Positions 17,255-25,721 of a DNA stretch of 44,565 nt are shown one piece after another. Position 1 is the stretch's first letter. The number at the start of each line of letters is the position of its first letter. The notes under the pieces are model-generated. The model worked only from the letters and a program-made list of their open reading frames with translations, did no database searches and had not been told where the DNA came from. The stretch lies in NCBI RefSeq assembly GCF_019655335.1, contig NZ_BPFD01000039.1, forward strand, positions 1 through 44,565, given 5' to 3'. Source of the stretch: Shewanella hafniensis. GTDB taxonomy: Bacteria; Pseudomonadota; Gammaproteobacteria; Enterobacterales; Shewanellaceae. The position numbers were made by a program, and so were the translations under genes.

Positions 17255-18592
17255 TTACATATCACAGGGTTTGAGCGGTTTACGTAACTGGGCGCGCACG
17301 TTGTCCATGCCTGAATAAAACTCTTTCATCATCAAGAGACCCATCATTTTGCCGTTGTCGGTGACGATCAGATTGTCGGGATCCCTTGGGTCATTCTTGA
17401 TCGCGCCAATTAACTTCATCGACGTCATTTCTTTAAACAAGGCGGTATCTAAGTTGACGCCAAAGGTGTCGCGGAAATATTTACGTGATAAACGGCCTGA
17501 GAACATGCCCAGCAAGAAGCGGTATTGCATCACGTCTTTTTTGCTGTAGTTCTTTTGCTGCTCGACGCCCATGTGGCCGGCGGCAATGCGTTCTTGGTAC
17601 TTGCGCAGCGAGAAAGTGTTTACATATAAGGTGTCATTCAAGAAGCTGAATGAGCCTGAACCTACGCCTAAATATTCGTCGTAATCGATAACGTATTCGT
17701 CAAATCCTTCGTCATCGGTTTTACCAAATGCCCATGCAGATAATTGATTATATTGGCCATTTAGGCTGTTTAAGATCTGGCGATATTGGTTGGCCATATC
17801 TGCCTGCGGCGCCGCTAACTTGCCTTTCACACTCTTGCGAGTCTGATGGGTGATCATCAGCGGATAGGTAGTAATTTGTCTTGGATCTAAGCGCGATGCC
17901 ATGTCGAGATCGTGTTGGATCACTTCATCGGTTTGGCCGCGGAAACCAAAAATCAGATCGACATTGATAATTGGGAACAGCTCTTTGGCGCCCATGATCT
18001 TGTCGAAGGTTTGTTGACCCGTACCGAACTTATCGAGTCGGTCGGTCATTTTTAAAATATCGTCATTAAAACTTTGTACGCCGATGGACATGCGATCCAC
18101 TAGGCCTTTGAGTTGCTTAAAGCCAGGGCTGTCTAAATGCTGCGGATCGGACTCGCAGGAGACTTCTTTAATGCTCGGGAATAGGGTTTTCGCGTGTTCG
18201 ATAGTACGGGCTAATTCATCTTCTAATACTGTGGTGGTACCGCCACCAATGTACATAGATTCAAAGTCATAGCCGAGGGCTTTAACCATTTCCATCTCTT
18301 TACGCAATGAGATGAAATAGGCGCGTGCCTTGTCTTCCTTGAACATAAAACGGTGGAAGGTGCAGTAAGAACACAGGGTATGGCAGAAGGGGATATGCGC
18401 GTACAGCATATACTTTTTGCCTTCTACGGGCGCTGGCATCATTTCTGCGGAAAGGGTATCGAGGCGAAGATTCTTATCGACGTAGTACTGCATGACTCGT
18501 TCCATCGAGCCGAGCATCCAGTTAGGGACGGTAATATTCGCTTGATAAGGCGTTGCGATAGCGCCGCTGAGCGTTTGGATAACTGAAGACAT
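17255..18592 (-). CDS. HemN-like radical SAM protein (445 aa)
   Basis: A radical S-adenosylmethionine enzyme of the coproporphyrinogen-dehydrogenase-like family. The [4Fe-4S] motif is C70-HTL-C74-SY-C77 (IPFCHTLCSYCTFHRF), followed by the SAM-binding YIGGGTTTVLEDEL (about 114-127) and VDRMSIGVQSF. The C-terminal HemN domain (YLGVGSGSFSF, then RKYQERIAAG) is present. It differs from true HemN, which has a longer N-terminus and additional conserved residues. Related proteins (HemW, HutW/ChuW types) handle heme or porphyrins anaerobically rather than make protoporphyrinogen. The neighbouring iron receptor makes a heme/porphyrin-related role reasonable but unproven. AGGAATCGTT before ATG 18592 supports the start. 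Confidence 0.82.
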   Translation of the reverse strand: MSSVIQTLSGAIATPYQANITVPNWMLGSMERVMQYYVDKNLRLDTLSAEMMPAPVEGKKYMLYAHIPFCHTLCSYCTFHRFMFKEDKARAYFISLRKEMEMVKALGYDFESMYIGGGTTTVLEDELARTIEHAKTLFPSIKEVSCESDPQHLDSPGFKQLKGLVDRMSIGVQSFNDDILKMTDRLDKFGTGQQTFDKIMGAKELFPIINVDLIFGFRGQTDEVIQHDLDMASRLDPRQITTYPLMITHQTRKSVKGKLAAPQADMANQYRQILNSLNGQYNQLSAWAFGKTDDEGFDEYVIDYDEYLGVGSGSFSFLNDTLYVNTFSLRKYQERIAAGHMGVEQQKNYSKKDVMQYRFLLGMFSGRLSRKYFRDTFGVNLDTALFKEMTSMKLIGAIKNDPRDPDNLIVTDNGKMMGLLMMKEFYSGMDNVRAQLRKPLKPCDM

Positions 18593-18970
18593 AACGATTC
18601 CTATCTGTGAGTGCTAACCGTAAACACCGAAATTGCTTTAGGTAATTCACGACCACCTAGCGCAATAAGACTACATCGTATGTAATTGTTAAAACGTGAA
18701 CTGGTTATAAGTTACGGTTTCCTAACAAGGAAATCACGGGCTTTTTGTTAAGCAGATCATGTTTTAGCGATCAAGAATGCATTTTTATCCTGCGCTTTGG
18801 GGCGGAATCTACTGTGAATTTGGGGAGTTAACTTAAGGTGTCAGTCGAAATGTGGAGATTAAAAAATCACCATTCTAGGCTTTATTGCTGGTGGATTAGC
18901 GCTTGTCTATCCAATGCTCGACTGTCATCATCCGAGCGATAAAATAACCTCCTGATCTAAAGGGCTAGCT
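18593..18970. other. 378-bp divergent promoter region
   Basis: It separates the minus-strand radical SAM gene from the plus-strand BASS transporter. A weak FNR/CRP-type candidate, GTTTTAGCGATCAA (18761-18774), has one good half (ATCAA) and a poor other half. No gene or repeat is seen. Confidence 0.4.
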
Positions 18971-19882
18971 ATGTTGGTAAACGTAAACCGCTTCTTCCCG
19001 CTGTTGGCACTCATAGGTGCGGTGACCGCTTATTTGATGCCGAGTTGGTTTACTGAGCTTAAATCCGCCATAGTGCCGCTGTTAGTGATCATCATGCTCT
19101 CTATGGGACTCACCTTAGATCTGCAGGATTTTGCTAATGCATTCAAACAAAAACGTGCCGTGCTGACTGGGCTGATACTGCAATTTTCGGTCATGCCGCT
19201 CAGCGCATTATTGATCAGCCAGTTATTAGGATTAGATAGGGAACTCACCATAGGCATGGTGTTGGTGGGCAGCGTGGCAGGCGGCACCGCCTCAAACGTG
19301 GTCTGTTATTTGGCAAAAGGCGACGTGGCTTTATCGATAACCATGACGGCACTGTCGACCTTAGCGGGCGTAGTATTAACACCACTGATTATTAAGCTGT
19401 TGATTGGCGAGATGATTGATATTCCCTTTGCCGACATGCTACTGAGCTTAGTGAAAATCGTGCTGTTCCCTGTCAGCGCAGGCGTGATCATCAATCATTT
19501 CTTTAAATCGCTGGTGGCCAAAGTCGCTCCCGCATTGCCGTTGATTTCAATCTTGGCAATCGTGATGGCGATTACCATTATCGTGGCATTAAATGCCAAT
19601 CAGTTTGATAAAGTTGGCCCCATTATTTTGCTGGCAGTGTTCTTACATAATGGTTTCGGCCTCGCTTTAGGCTACTTTTGCTGCCGTTTATTAGGCTTTA
19701 ACCATACCGTCTGCAAAACCATTTCCATCGAAGTCGGCCTACAAAACTCTGGTCTCGCTACCGCTTTGTGCATCAAGTTTTTTAGCCCTATTTCTGCCAT
19801 CCCCAGCGCGATATTCTCGATATGGCATAACCTATCAGGCGCCATGTTGGCCGGATATTGGGCGAGGGAATCGCAAGATTAA
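18971..19882 (+). CDS. Bile acid:sodium symporter (BASS) family transporter (303 aa)
   Basis: A polytopic membrane protein with about ten hydrophobic segments. It has the BASS signature in its first half (VIIMLSMGLTLDLQDFANAF), the discontinuous helix region GSVAGGTASNVVCYLAKGDVALS (about 98-120) and the second crossover segment SIEVGLQNSGLATALC (about 260-275). Bacterial members import organic anions such as pantoate or keto acids with sodium; the substrate here cannot be assigned. The product ends ...YWARESQD. Its last 48 bp overlap the convergent small lipoprotein gene. Confidence 0.9.
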   Translation: MLVNVNRFFPLLALIGAVTAYLMPSWFTELKSAIVPLLVIIMLSMGLTLDLQDFANAFKQKRAVLTGLILQFSVMPLSALLISQLLGLDRELTIGMVLVGSVAGGTASNVVCYLAKGDVALSITMTALSTLAGVVLTPLIIKLLIGEMIDIPFADMLLSLVKIVLFPVSAGVIINHFFKSLVAKVAPALPLISILAIVMAITIIVALNANQFDKVGPIILLAVFLHNGFGLALGYFCCRLLGFNHTVCKTISIEVGLQNSGLATALCIKFFSPISAIPSAIFSIWHNLSGAMLAGYWARESQD

Positions 19883-20332
19883 GATGTTGCTGGCGAAAAT
19901 AGACACTTCGAGTTTTGTGTCGGCTTGATTATCGGGTGAGCTGAGATCTTCAAAGTCAGCAATAAATCGATCAGGGCTGCGAAATTTGAGCGTCACTTCA
20001 CTTTGGCCATCGCTCGTTCGGTCACGAAAGATATAACCTAACTGCTTTAGCTGACAACTGGTTGGGGTGTCATAGAAGGTCACTTGACGCGCTTTGGTTA
20101 ATACCCAAGAGCCTGTGACATTGCGACTAATTGCGTTGCTAATAGCTTGTTTAGCATCAGTTAGATAGTTATTGGCGGTTGTACTTTGAGTGGCGTAATT
20201 AAAGTGGCTTGGGTCTAGCAGCAGCTTATATTCCCTTGATGTTTCAACAGGATTTGCTTGTACCACACATGAAGCGAGCAGGACACTTGAGGCTAACGTG
20301 AATGACATCATCGTCTGTGAAGCTGTTTTCAT
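19835..20332 (-). CDS. Lipoprotein-like exported protein of unknown function (165 aa)
   Basis: Not recognised. The N-terminus (MKTASQTMMSFTLASSVLLASC) ends in a lipobox-like LLASC at residue 22, so the protein is probably a lipoprotein; cleavage after VQA by signal peptidase I is the alternative. The mature part has a basic/polar beta-rich stretch (GSWVLTKARQVTFYDTP, then LKFRSPDRFIADFEDLSS), somewhat like small CYTH- or lipocalin-type domains, but this is weak. The last 16 codons are antisense to the BASS transporter coding end, and the product finishes in a sequence (PRPISGQHGA) that looks unlike a protein end. The gene may have been truncated when the two were brought together. Confidence 0.6.
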   Translation of the reverse strand: MKTASQTMMSFTLASSVLLASCVVQANPVETSREYKLLLDPSHFNYATQSTTANNYLTDAKQAISNAISRNVTGSWVLTKARQVTFYDTPTSCQLKQLGYIFRDRTSDGQSEVTLKFRSPDRFIADFEDLSSPDNQADTKLEVSIFASNILILRFPRPISGQHGA

Positions 20333-20464
20333 TGGTTAATCCTTAAGTGATGTGCTGATGCTATGTGGTTTATGCTTTCGTTATAACAACTTCTATTGCA
20401 ATTTGAGTGTGTCATGAGCCACCACTAAAGACTGTGATGACTCATGCGGCTGAATACTTAATGG

Positions 20465-22006
20465 TTATTTATCAGCTGATAAGGGTAAGTCGTCAACGAT
20501 ATACAAAGTGTTGCCGTCGATGTCACTTTGCGCACTATCGAGATATTTCTGTTCTAAGGTGTTGTTATTGCTCCAAGTGGCGAAGTCGTCGTCATTTAGC
20601 ACACCTAAACGCTTATTATCAATTAGCCACAAACCCTCCATTTTGTCATGGGGATATTGTGTTTTGGCAGCCATATCTAGCACCAGTGATTTTGTCGCGG
20701 GTATGATGCCATTGGCTGCAAGTGTCTCCCAGCCATCGCTTAGCGCTACCTGCTCTAAGGTTTTACCTTTAATGGTTAAACCTAACGCCGCATCTTGGGC
20801 GATATCAGCTTGTGCAGTGACGGTCTCGAGATCTGTCGCGCCGCTGATATCTATCTTGTATACATGCTTCATCACCTCAGTGTCGATATTAAAAAACTTG
20901 CCATCACGTTCTAACACTAAAAATTGGCTGTTACTTAAGGCAACGATCGCTGAGTTAGAGTTCTGGGCAATTTCTTGCTGATACAAATATTGGCCAATAG
21001 CGCCGGTCGCCAAGTTGATGGTCACGATTCGAGTCAGGGTATTGTTGTTAACACTCTTATCGGGATTGGAGATGGTCGATTGCATTATGCCCACAAGTGT
21101 CGACTGATCGGGCGTGATGGTCAGCCCTTCCATCCCGCGGTTGGCACGGCGATGAGCAAACTCTGCCGGTAGGCTATATAAGTTGCGTGCATCGTCTGCG
21201 AAAGGATTAATCCGCGCTATTTCTACCCCTTCAGCCGAGTAATGCACTATGTGTGGACCATACTCATCGCTGACCCAAAAACTGCCATCATCCATGGCGG
21301 CGAGACCTTCAGAATCTAACCCATAATCATCGAGTTTGATGGGGTTGGTCTGGGCATTATAAGGCTGGCTCATGTCTTGACGAATGACTTCACCTGCTGC
21401 GTCATAGGGGATTTCTCCTGTGCCGCCAAGGCTACTGCTATTAGGAAGTCCAGTGATCAAGCTGCCATCTGGGCGTTTAAATAAGATGTCTTTGATCTTA
21501 GTGATAGTGCCATTGGTTTGCAGTTCAAACAAACCGATACGTGGCGTGTAGTCAGGCGTTGGAAACATTTTTCCTTTGCCTAAACTACCGCTGTAATCTG
21601 CATTCGGGCCGCGATCGGTGAGGGCATAAAATTGAATAGGATTATTGGGATTGGGCGCTGCATCAGAGCCATAGCCGCCGTTACGAATTTCAAATTTAGT
21701 ACCAGGCATAGCGCCATTGTCTAAATCATCGCGCAGCACTGTGAAAGGTAAATGCACCGCTTTATCCGTAAACAGGTCGGCATTACATGCATAGCTGCTA
21801 TCAACCACTTCATTACTGTCGAGCTTGCCGTTATCGTTGTTATCAAGACCCGAATCTGTGCGAGTGCCGCCCATCCAGCAGTGGTTATCACCGCCAATTA
21901 AGGTGGTTTGTGTGGTCAGGCTATTGATGTCTTTATCATCCGAATTACAAGCACTCAGTAGCAAAACTGACAGGCACAAGCCTGAGGTGACGAGCACATT
22001 TTTCAT
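20465..22006 (-). CDS. Phytase-like esterase domain lipoprotein (513 aa)
   Basis: The lipobox LLLSAC (residues 15-20) gives an outer-membrane or surface lipoprotein. Residues 25-75 contain GGTRTDSGLDNNDNGKLDSNEV, a short Asp/Asn-rich, calcium-binding-like motif often found near the N-terminus of Shewanella and Vibrio surface lipoproteins. The remaining 400 residues match the 'esterase-like activity of phytase' domain, a beta-propeller relative of phytases: ALTDRGPN, DYGLDSEGLAAMDDGSFWVSDEYGPHIVHYS, MEGLTITPDQSTLVGIMQS and DKMEGLWLIDNKRLGVLNDDDF are typical. Members hydrolyse phosphate or other esters, with real substrates rarely known. No operon partner is visible. Confidence 0.85.
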   Translation of the reverse strand: MKNVLVTSGLCLSVLLLSACNSDDKDINSLTTQTTLIGGDNHCWMGGTRTDSGLDNNDNGKLDSNEVVDSSYACNADLFTDKAVHLPFTVLRDDLDNGAMPGTKFEIRNGGYGSDAAPNPNNPIQFYALTDRGPNADYSGSLGKGKMFPTPDYTPRIGLFELQTNGTITKIKDILFKRPDGSLITGLPNSSSLGGTGEIPYDAAGEVIRQDMSQPYNAQTNPIKLDDYGLDSEGLAAMDDGSFWVSDEYGPHIVHYSAEGVEIARINPFADDARNLYSLPAEFAHRRANRGMEGLTITPDQSTLVGIMQSTISNPDKSVNNNTLTRIVTINLATGAIGQYLYQQEIAQNSNSAIVALSNSQFLVLERDGKFFNIDTEVMKHVYKIDISGATDLETVTAQADIAQDAALGLTIKGKTLEQVALSDGWETLAANGIIPATKSLVLDMAAKTQYPHDKMEGLWLIDNKRLGVLNDDDFATWSNNNTLEQKYLDSAQSDIDGNTLYIVDDLPLSADK

Positions 22007-22235
22007 CTTAATATATCCCGATTCTTAAAGTGATTAGCTATGTTGTTGGCAGGTAATATAAAATTAGGCTGTGAACTAAATGTGACAAGTGTGCCGCTTA
22101 ACGTATCGAGCACGAATACTGTGTTCATGAGTAATACGGTATGTTGGTTGTGTATGAAAGCCCATGATGGCGTCGTTGATTGGCTGAGCCCGCAGTTTGT
22201 TTTTAGTTGTGTTCAATATTTAAGGATGAATAGAT

Positions 22236-23354
22236 ATGAAATATTTACCTGGTGAATGGATGATAATAAAGCGGGTAACTATATATGTTGTTATTGCATT
22301 TTCATTTACTGCGAGTGGCAATGAACTGCCTTTAAAAAGAGAAAGCATACTGCGCGTAGAGCATCCCAGCGCCATTCAATATGCAAGTGCCCTAATCCAA
22401 TCTGGAACATCCAATACTTTAGTGTATGAATCTTGGAGTGGATATAAGATGGAAAAAGCTTGGTTGAGGTATACTTCTTTAAATTTTGATCATGGCGTGT
22501 TAGATAAAGGTTCATTAGTCAATATTTTACCTGAAAGTTATTCTAATATAGTCTCGTCCGTGAGTTTAGTTAACTTTAATGGCGAAGATTGGTTGTATTA
22601 TCTTGAGGCCCGCAGCTTTAAGTCTGAGGCTGATGTATTTCGAGCCAAATTGCGTAATGGAGTTTTAGTCGAAATAGAACCGGTATTATTAAAGGATGCG
22701 ATTTCGCCATCAAGTAATATTAAATTTCATCGAGTTAGTCGCAACAGCGTTGCTATTGTGTATACCGCCAAAAAATGTTGCAGTCTTTATTTTGCACTAA
22801 GTAATGATGGCGTCAAATTTGATAGCCCCTTGGATATAGATAGTTCAGGTTTTATGCCTTATCTTTCATCTTTCTCCGGTGGTGATATAGTCTATTTTTT
22901 TCAAAAATCCTTCCGCACAAGTCAAACTCAGCCCAGCGGTAAATCTGTCTATATCATTAAGACCCATTTTAGATTATCCCATAATTTAGGGAAAACTTGG
23001 ACAGAGGCTATACCTATTAACTTGACTGATGCGACAGTGCACGATGCTAAGGCTATTATCAGACCAGATGGCAATATTGATATTTATTATGTTTACCCCA
23101 TTCAAGAAAATAGTGGATTATCCCTTTGGCGTCGATGTCTGAACCCTAATGGTCAATTAGGTGTTGAGGAATTAGTGGTTGAGCCTAGTTTCGGCAATAT
23201 TGCTAAGCCGACTCCCCATCGTCTTAATACTGGAGAAGTACTCATTACCTTTGTCGAGCAAGGAAAAGTCGTATTAGAGGGTGATCATAATCTTCATGCT
23301 GCAATTATCTCCCGTGATGCTAGCTGTGATATTGGGCCAGCTGTAATTCAGTAG
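22236..23354 (+). CDS. AT-rich exported protein with sialidase-like Asp-box motifs (372 aa)
   Basis: Not recognised with certainty. It begins with a hydrophobic signal segment (IIKRVTIYVVIAFSFTASG), and the mature part is beta-rich. A clear Asp-box (SHNLGKTWTEAI, about residue 248) and a weaker one (SNDGVKFDSPL, about 190) suggest a BNR/sialidase-type propeller fold; sialidase catalytic residues are not evident, so enzyme activity is not claimed. Bases and codons are visibly AT-richer than the neighbours, hinting at acquired DNA. ATG 22236 has AAGGA nine bases upstream. ATG 22260 (MIIKRVT) would give a more canonical signal peptide and is an equal alternative. It stands alone before a convergent chemoreceptor. 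Confidence 0.6.
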   Translation: MKYLPGEWMIIKRVTIYVVIAFSFTASGNELPLKRESILRVEHPSAIQYASALIQSGTSNTLVYESWSGYKMEKAWLRYTSLNFDHGVLDKGSLVNILPESYSNIVSSVSLVNFNGEDWLYYLEARSFKSEADVFRAKLRNGVLVEIEPVLLKDAISPSSNIKFHRVSRNSVAIVYTAKKCCSLYFALSNDGVKFDSPLDIDSSGFMPYLSSFSGGDIVYFFQKSFRTSQTQPSGKSVYIIKTHFRLSHNLGKTWTEAIPINLTDATVHDAKAIIRPDGNIDIYYVYPIQENSGLSLWRRCLNPNGQLGVEELVVEPSFGNIAKPTPHRLNTGEVLITFVEQGKVVLEGDHNLHAAIISRDASCDIGPAVIQ

Positions 23355-23408
23355 TCGTGACTTGATACGTTCTTTGCAGTTAAATAGCGACTCAATAAAC
23401 ATTAAGCG

Positions 23409-23442
23409 AAATCCCTTGCGAGTTATGACACGCAAGGGATTT
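23409..23442. terminator. Putative bidirectional terminator
   Basis: AAATCCCTTGCG (23409-23420) and CGCAAGGGATTT (23431-23442) form a perfect 12-bp stem with a ten-base loop between convergent genes. T-runs on both sides are short (three), so efficiency may be modest. Confidence 0.65.
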
Positions 23443-23471
23443 GTGTCGAGAGTGGACGAGTAAATATAAAC

Positions 23472-25055
23472 TTAAAGCTTAAAATGCGAGACCACGCCGA
23501 CGAGTTGTTCTTTCGTCGCGGCCAAAGAGGTTGCGCTATTGAGGGTGGCTTTACCGCTTTGATTCAGTTCATCGACCATTTCACGAATGGTGGTCAGATT
23601 ACGATTTATCTCTTCGGTGACAGCGCTTTGCTCTTCTGCTGCGGTCGCGATTTGATTACTGAGCCCATTAATATCGAACACATACGTCGTCAGGGTATCG
23701 AGATTTTCTGTTACCAGAGTCGTGGTGTCGGCGGCTTGTTGGCAACTGTGTTTGGTTTGCTCCATTGCTGTGACGGCCGCGTCGGCGCCGTGGCGTAAGC
23801 GTTCAAGCATTTGATTGATCTCGGATGTACTGGCTTGAGTGCGAGCGGCCAGCGTACGTACTTCGTCGGCGACAACGGCAAAGCCCCGACCCTGTTCACC
23901 GGCACGGGCAGCTTCGATAGCTGCATTGAGCGCGAGCAGATTGGTTTGATCGGCAATATCCCCAATCACATCTAAGATAGTAGCGATATGGCGGGTGTTT
24001 TCATTCATATCATTAATCGCATCGGCAGCGACATCCACTTTAGTCACTAAGGCAATCACAGTGTTGGCGGCCTGTTCAACGGATTTCTTCGATTTATCTG
24101 CTTGTTCATTGGCTTGCTGAGTAAACTGGGCGGCAGATGCAGCATCGCCTGCGACATTGTGGGCAGTCGCGCTCATTTCTGTCATGGCCGTGACGACTTG
24201 GTCGGTTTCTACCGCGTGGGTCTGCAATGCATGGGTATTGGCATTGGACTGCACGTTCAGTTGGCCAATTTGATCTGAGATATGGTCTGAGGCTTGGGTA
24301 ATATCCGAGATGATATGGCGTAGATTATCGATAACGCGATCGAGATCTGTGGCGAGTGAGCAGAGTTCGTTGTCACCTTTGATATTTGTTTTATGTGTCA
24401 GATCGCCATTGGCAAGGCATTCCATTACCCGCTTAATGTCATTGACTATCCTGACTAAGCGTTTGCTCATAAAGAGTGCACTAAGGAGTGAGGCGACGAT
24501 GGCAATTAGGATTAGGCCAAGGAGCAATGCCTCGGTGGCGTTCACTTTGTCTTCGGCTTGTTTGCCAAGATCATGGTTTCGCTGAGTGATCAACTTAACT
24601 AATTGATTAATCTCATTGCTTACTTTGGGTCCAAGTGCCTTGCGCTCGAGTGTTAGTTCAGGCTCTGCGCCAGTTTGTTTGGCGTAGTTGATTTCTTGCT
24701 GATACAGACGCACATATTGCTCAATTTGCGGCAACAGCGTGCGGATCGTTCTGGCATCTGGCCCCATAAAATCGGTGTTGAAGTTTGCGAGTTTCTCTAT
24801 GAGCAGCTGCACATTTCGTTGTTGTGAGCTGATGGCGTCAGTGTTATGGACTAATGTTGCTAAACGCAGTTCAAAGAAGGATTCACGCACACTAGTGAAG
24901 GTTTCGGCGAGCTGGGTATTGTTGACCAGTTTGCTGCTGGTGTCATTGAGTTCGGCAAAGCCTCGATAGGAGAAAATACCGATAATGATCAATAGAATAC
25001 TCGAAAATACTGAAGGCAGCGCCGTCAATGTGCTGGTTTTTGCATTGTTAAACAT
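23472..25055 (-). CDS. Methyl-accepting chemotaxis protein (527 aa)
   Basis: A membrane chemoreceptor. The first transmembrane helix is at about 12-30. A periplasmic four-helix-bundle sensor (about 35-172) follows, then a second membrane helix at 175-196, a HAMP domain (197-250) and a long cytoplasmic methylation/signalling coiled coil. The conserved hairpin tip is [35 protein letters not shown] (about 365-400), which contacts CheA and CheW. Length is typical. The ligand is not predictable. It is divergent from the TonB receptor across a long regulatory region. Confidence 0.95.
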   Translation of the reverse strand: MFNNAKTSTLTALPSVFSSILLIIIGIFSYRGFAELNDTSSKLVNNTQLAETFTSVRESFFELRLATLVHNTDAISSQQRNVQLLIEKLANFNTDFMGPDARTIRTLLPQIEQYVRLYQQEINYAKQTGAEPELTLERKALGPKVSNEINQLVKLITQRNHDLGKQAEDKVNATEALLLGLILIAIVASLLSALFMSKRLVRIVNDIKRVMECLANGDLTHKTNIKGDNELCSLATDLDRVIDNLRHIISDITQASDHISDQIGQLNVQSNANTHALQTHAVETDQVVTAMTEMSATAHNVAGDAASAAQFTQQANEQADKSKKSVEQAANTVIALVTKVDVAADAINDMNENTRHIATILDVIGDIADQTNLLALNAAIEAARAGEQGRGFAVVADEVRTLAARTQASTSEINQMLERLRHGADAAVTAMEQTKHSCQQAADTTTLVTENLDTLTTYVFDINGLSNQIATAAEEQSAVTEEINRNLTTIREMVDELNQSGKATLNSATSLAATKEQLVGVVSHFKL

Positions 25056-25339
25056 GGTGGCCTACTGAGGTATAAATCAAGAGAGGTGTAATTAAATTAC
25101 ATATAGCGGCCATTTTAACGCTTGGAATTACACAGTCGCAAGGTGATATTCTGAGCCTTTTTTGTGTAAATTTATGTTTTTAAAGGAGTTGTTATGGTTT
25201 TGTTGGTTTGAAATAACCTCCTGGTTGCTATATGTTGTGTAATTAAAATTCAATAATATCTCAGTTAATTGATTTTTAAAGTAAAAATAAAGCAGGGTTA
25301 GCCGCCATTCTACAGCTTATTAACAGTGCAAAAGGCGAT

Positions 25340-25355
25340 TGTGACGCAGATCGCA
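25340..25355. promoter_or_regulatory. Candidate CRP site
   Basis: TGTGACGCAGATCGCA matches TGTGA-N6-TCACA except for one base in the second half. It lies about 290 bp before the chemoreceptor start and 370 bp before the receptor start, so either gene or a small RNA could be its target. Confidence 0.45.
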
Positions 25356-25387
25356 AAACACGCAAACGCTGCCCAAAGGGTTCGTCT

Positions 25388-25483
25388 GGCAAGCTTCTGC
25401 TCGTACTATCAATTATACGAGCTGCTCCTCAGGTGGGAGGAATAACGGCACTTCACTCTTTGTTTCGCGATCACGAGCTTGCC
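25388..25483. other. Foldable nested inverted-repeat element
   Basis: TGGCAAGCT (25388-25396) is complementary to AGCTTGCCA (25475-25483) and closes a roughly 96-base element. Inside it, GCTCGTA pairs with TACGAGC around a 10-base loop, and TCCTC pairs with GAGGA. Such nesting suggests a structured RNA or a repeat of mobile origin. It does not match a riboswitch class that I recognise. Confidence 0.4.
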
Positions 25484-25621
25484 ATGGCGAATAAAATTTA
25501 ATCGCAAAACGTCAACAAGCTCTAGTCCCTGTCAACGTAAGTCGCACTTATTCCCAGTTCACTCTTTTACTTATCATCACACGCAAATTTGCGGTCAGTC
25601 ACAAAGCCATAAACTTAATGT

Positions 25622-25642
25622 AAATGATATTGGTTATCATTT
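25622..25642. promoter_or_regulatory. Fur box before the second TonB receptor
   Basis: AAATGATATTGGTTATCATTT contains TGATATTGGTTATCA, which matches the 7-1-7 Fur consensus at 12 of 14 positions and is nearly palindromic. It lies 80 bp before the start at 25722, a usual place for a Fur operator over the promoter. Confidence 0.8.
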
Positions 25643-25721
25643 GGTTTTAAGGTTGTTTTAATGTAGATTGTCGGCATTTCAAGCTAACACCGTTTAATCA
25701 ATGATCGCTGTCGAGGTTCTT

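Larger units (their letters stand above)
25056..25721. other. Divergent 666-bp regulatory region
   Basis: No gene is seen. It holds a CRP-like site (25340-25355), a foldable element (25388-25483) and a strong Fur box (25622-25642). It separates the chemoreceptor from the TonB receptor. Confidence 0.6.

Noticed and set aside
17255..18592. True oxygen-independent coproporphyrinogen III oxidase (HemN)
   Set aside because: Motifs fit the wider family but the N-terminus and context do not settle it, so no gene symbol was given.
25388..25483. Known riboswitch (cobalamin or molybdenum cofactor type)
   Set aside because: The nested stems do not show the consensus boxes of either class that I could recognise.
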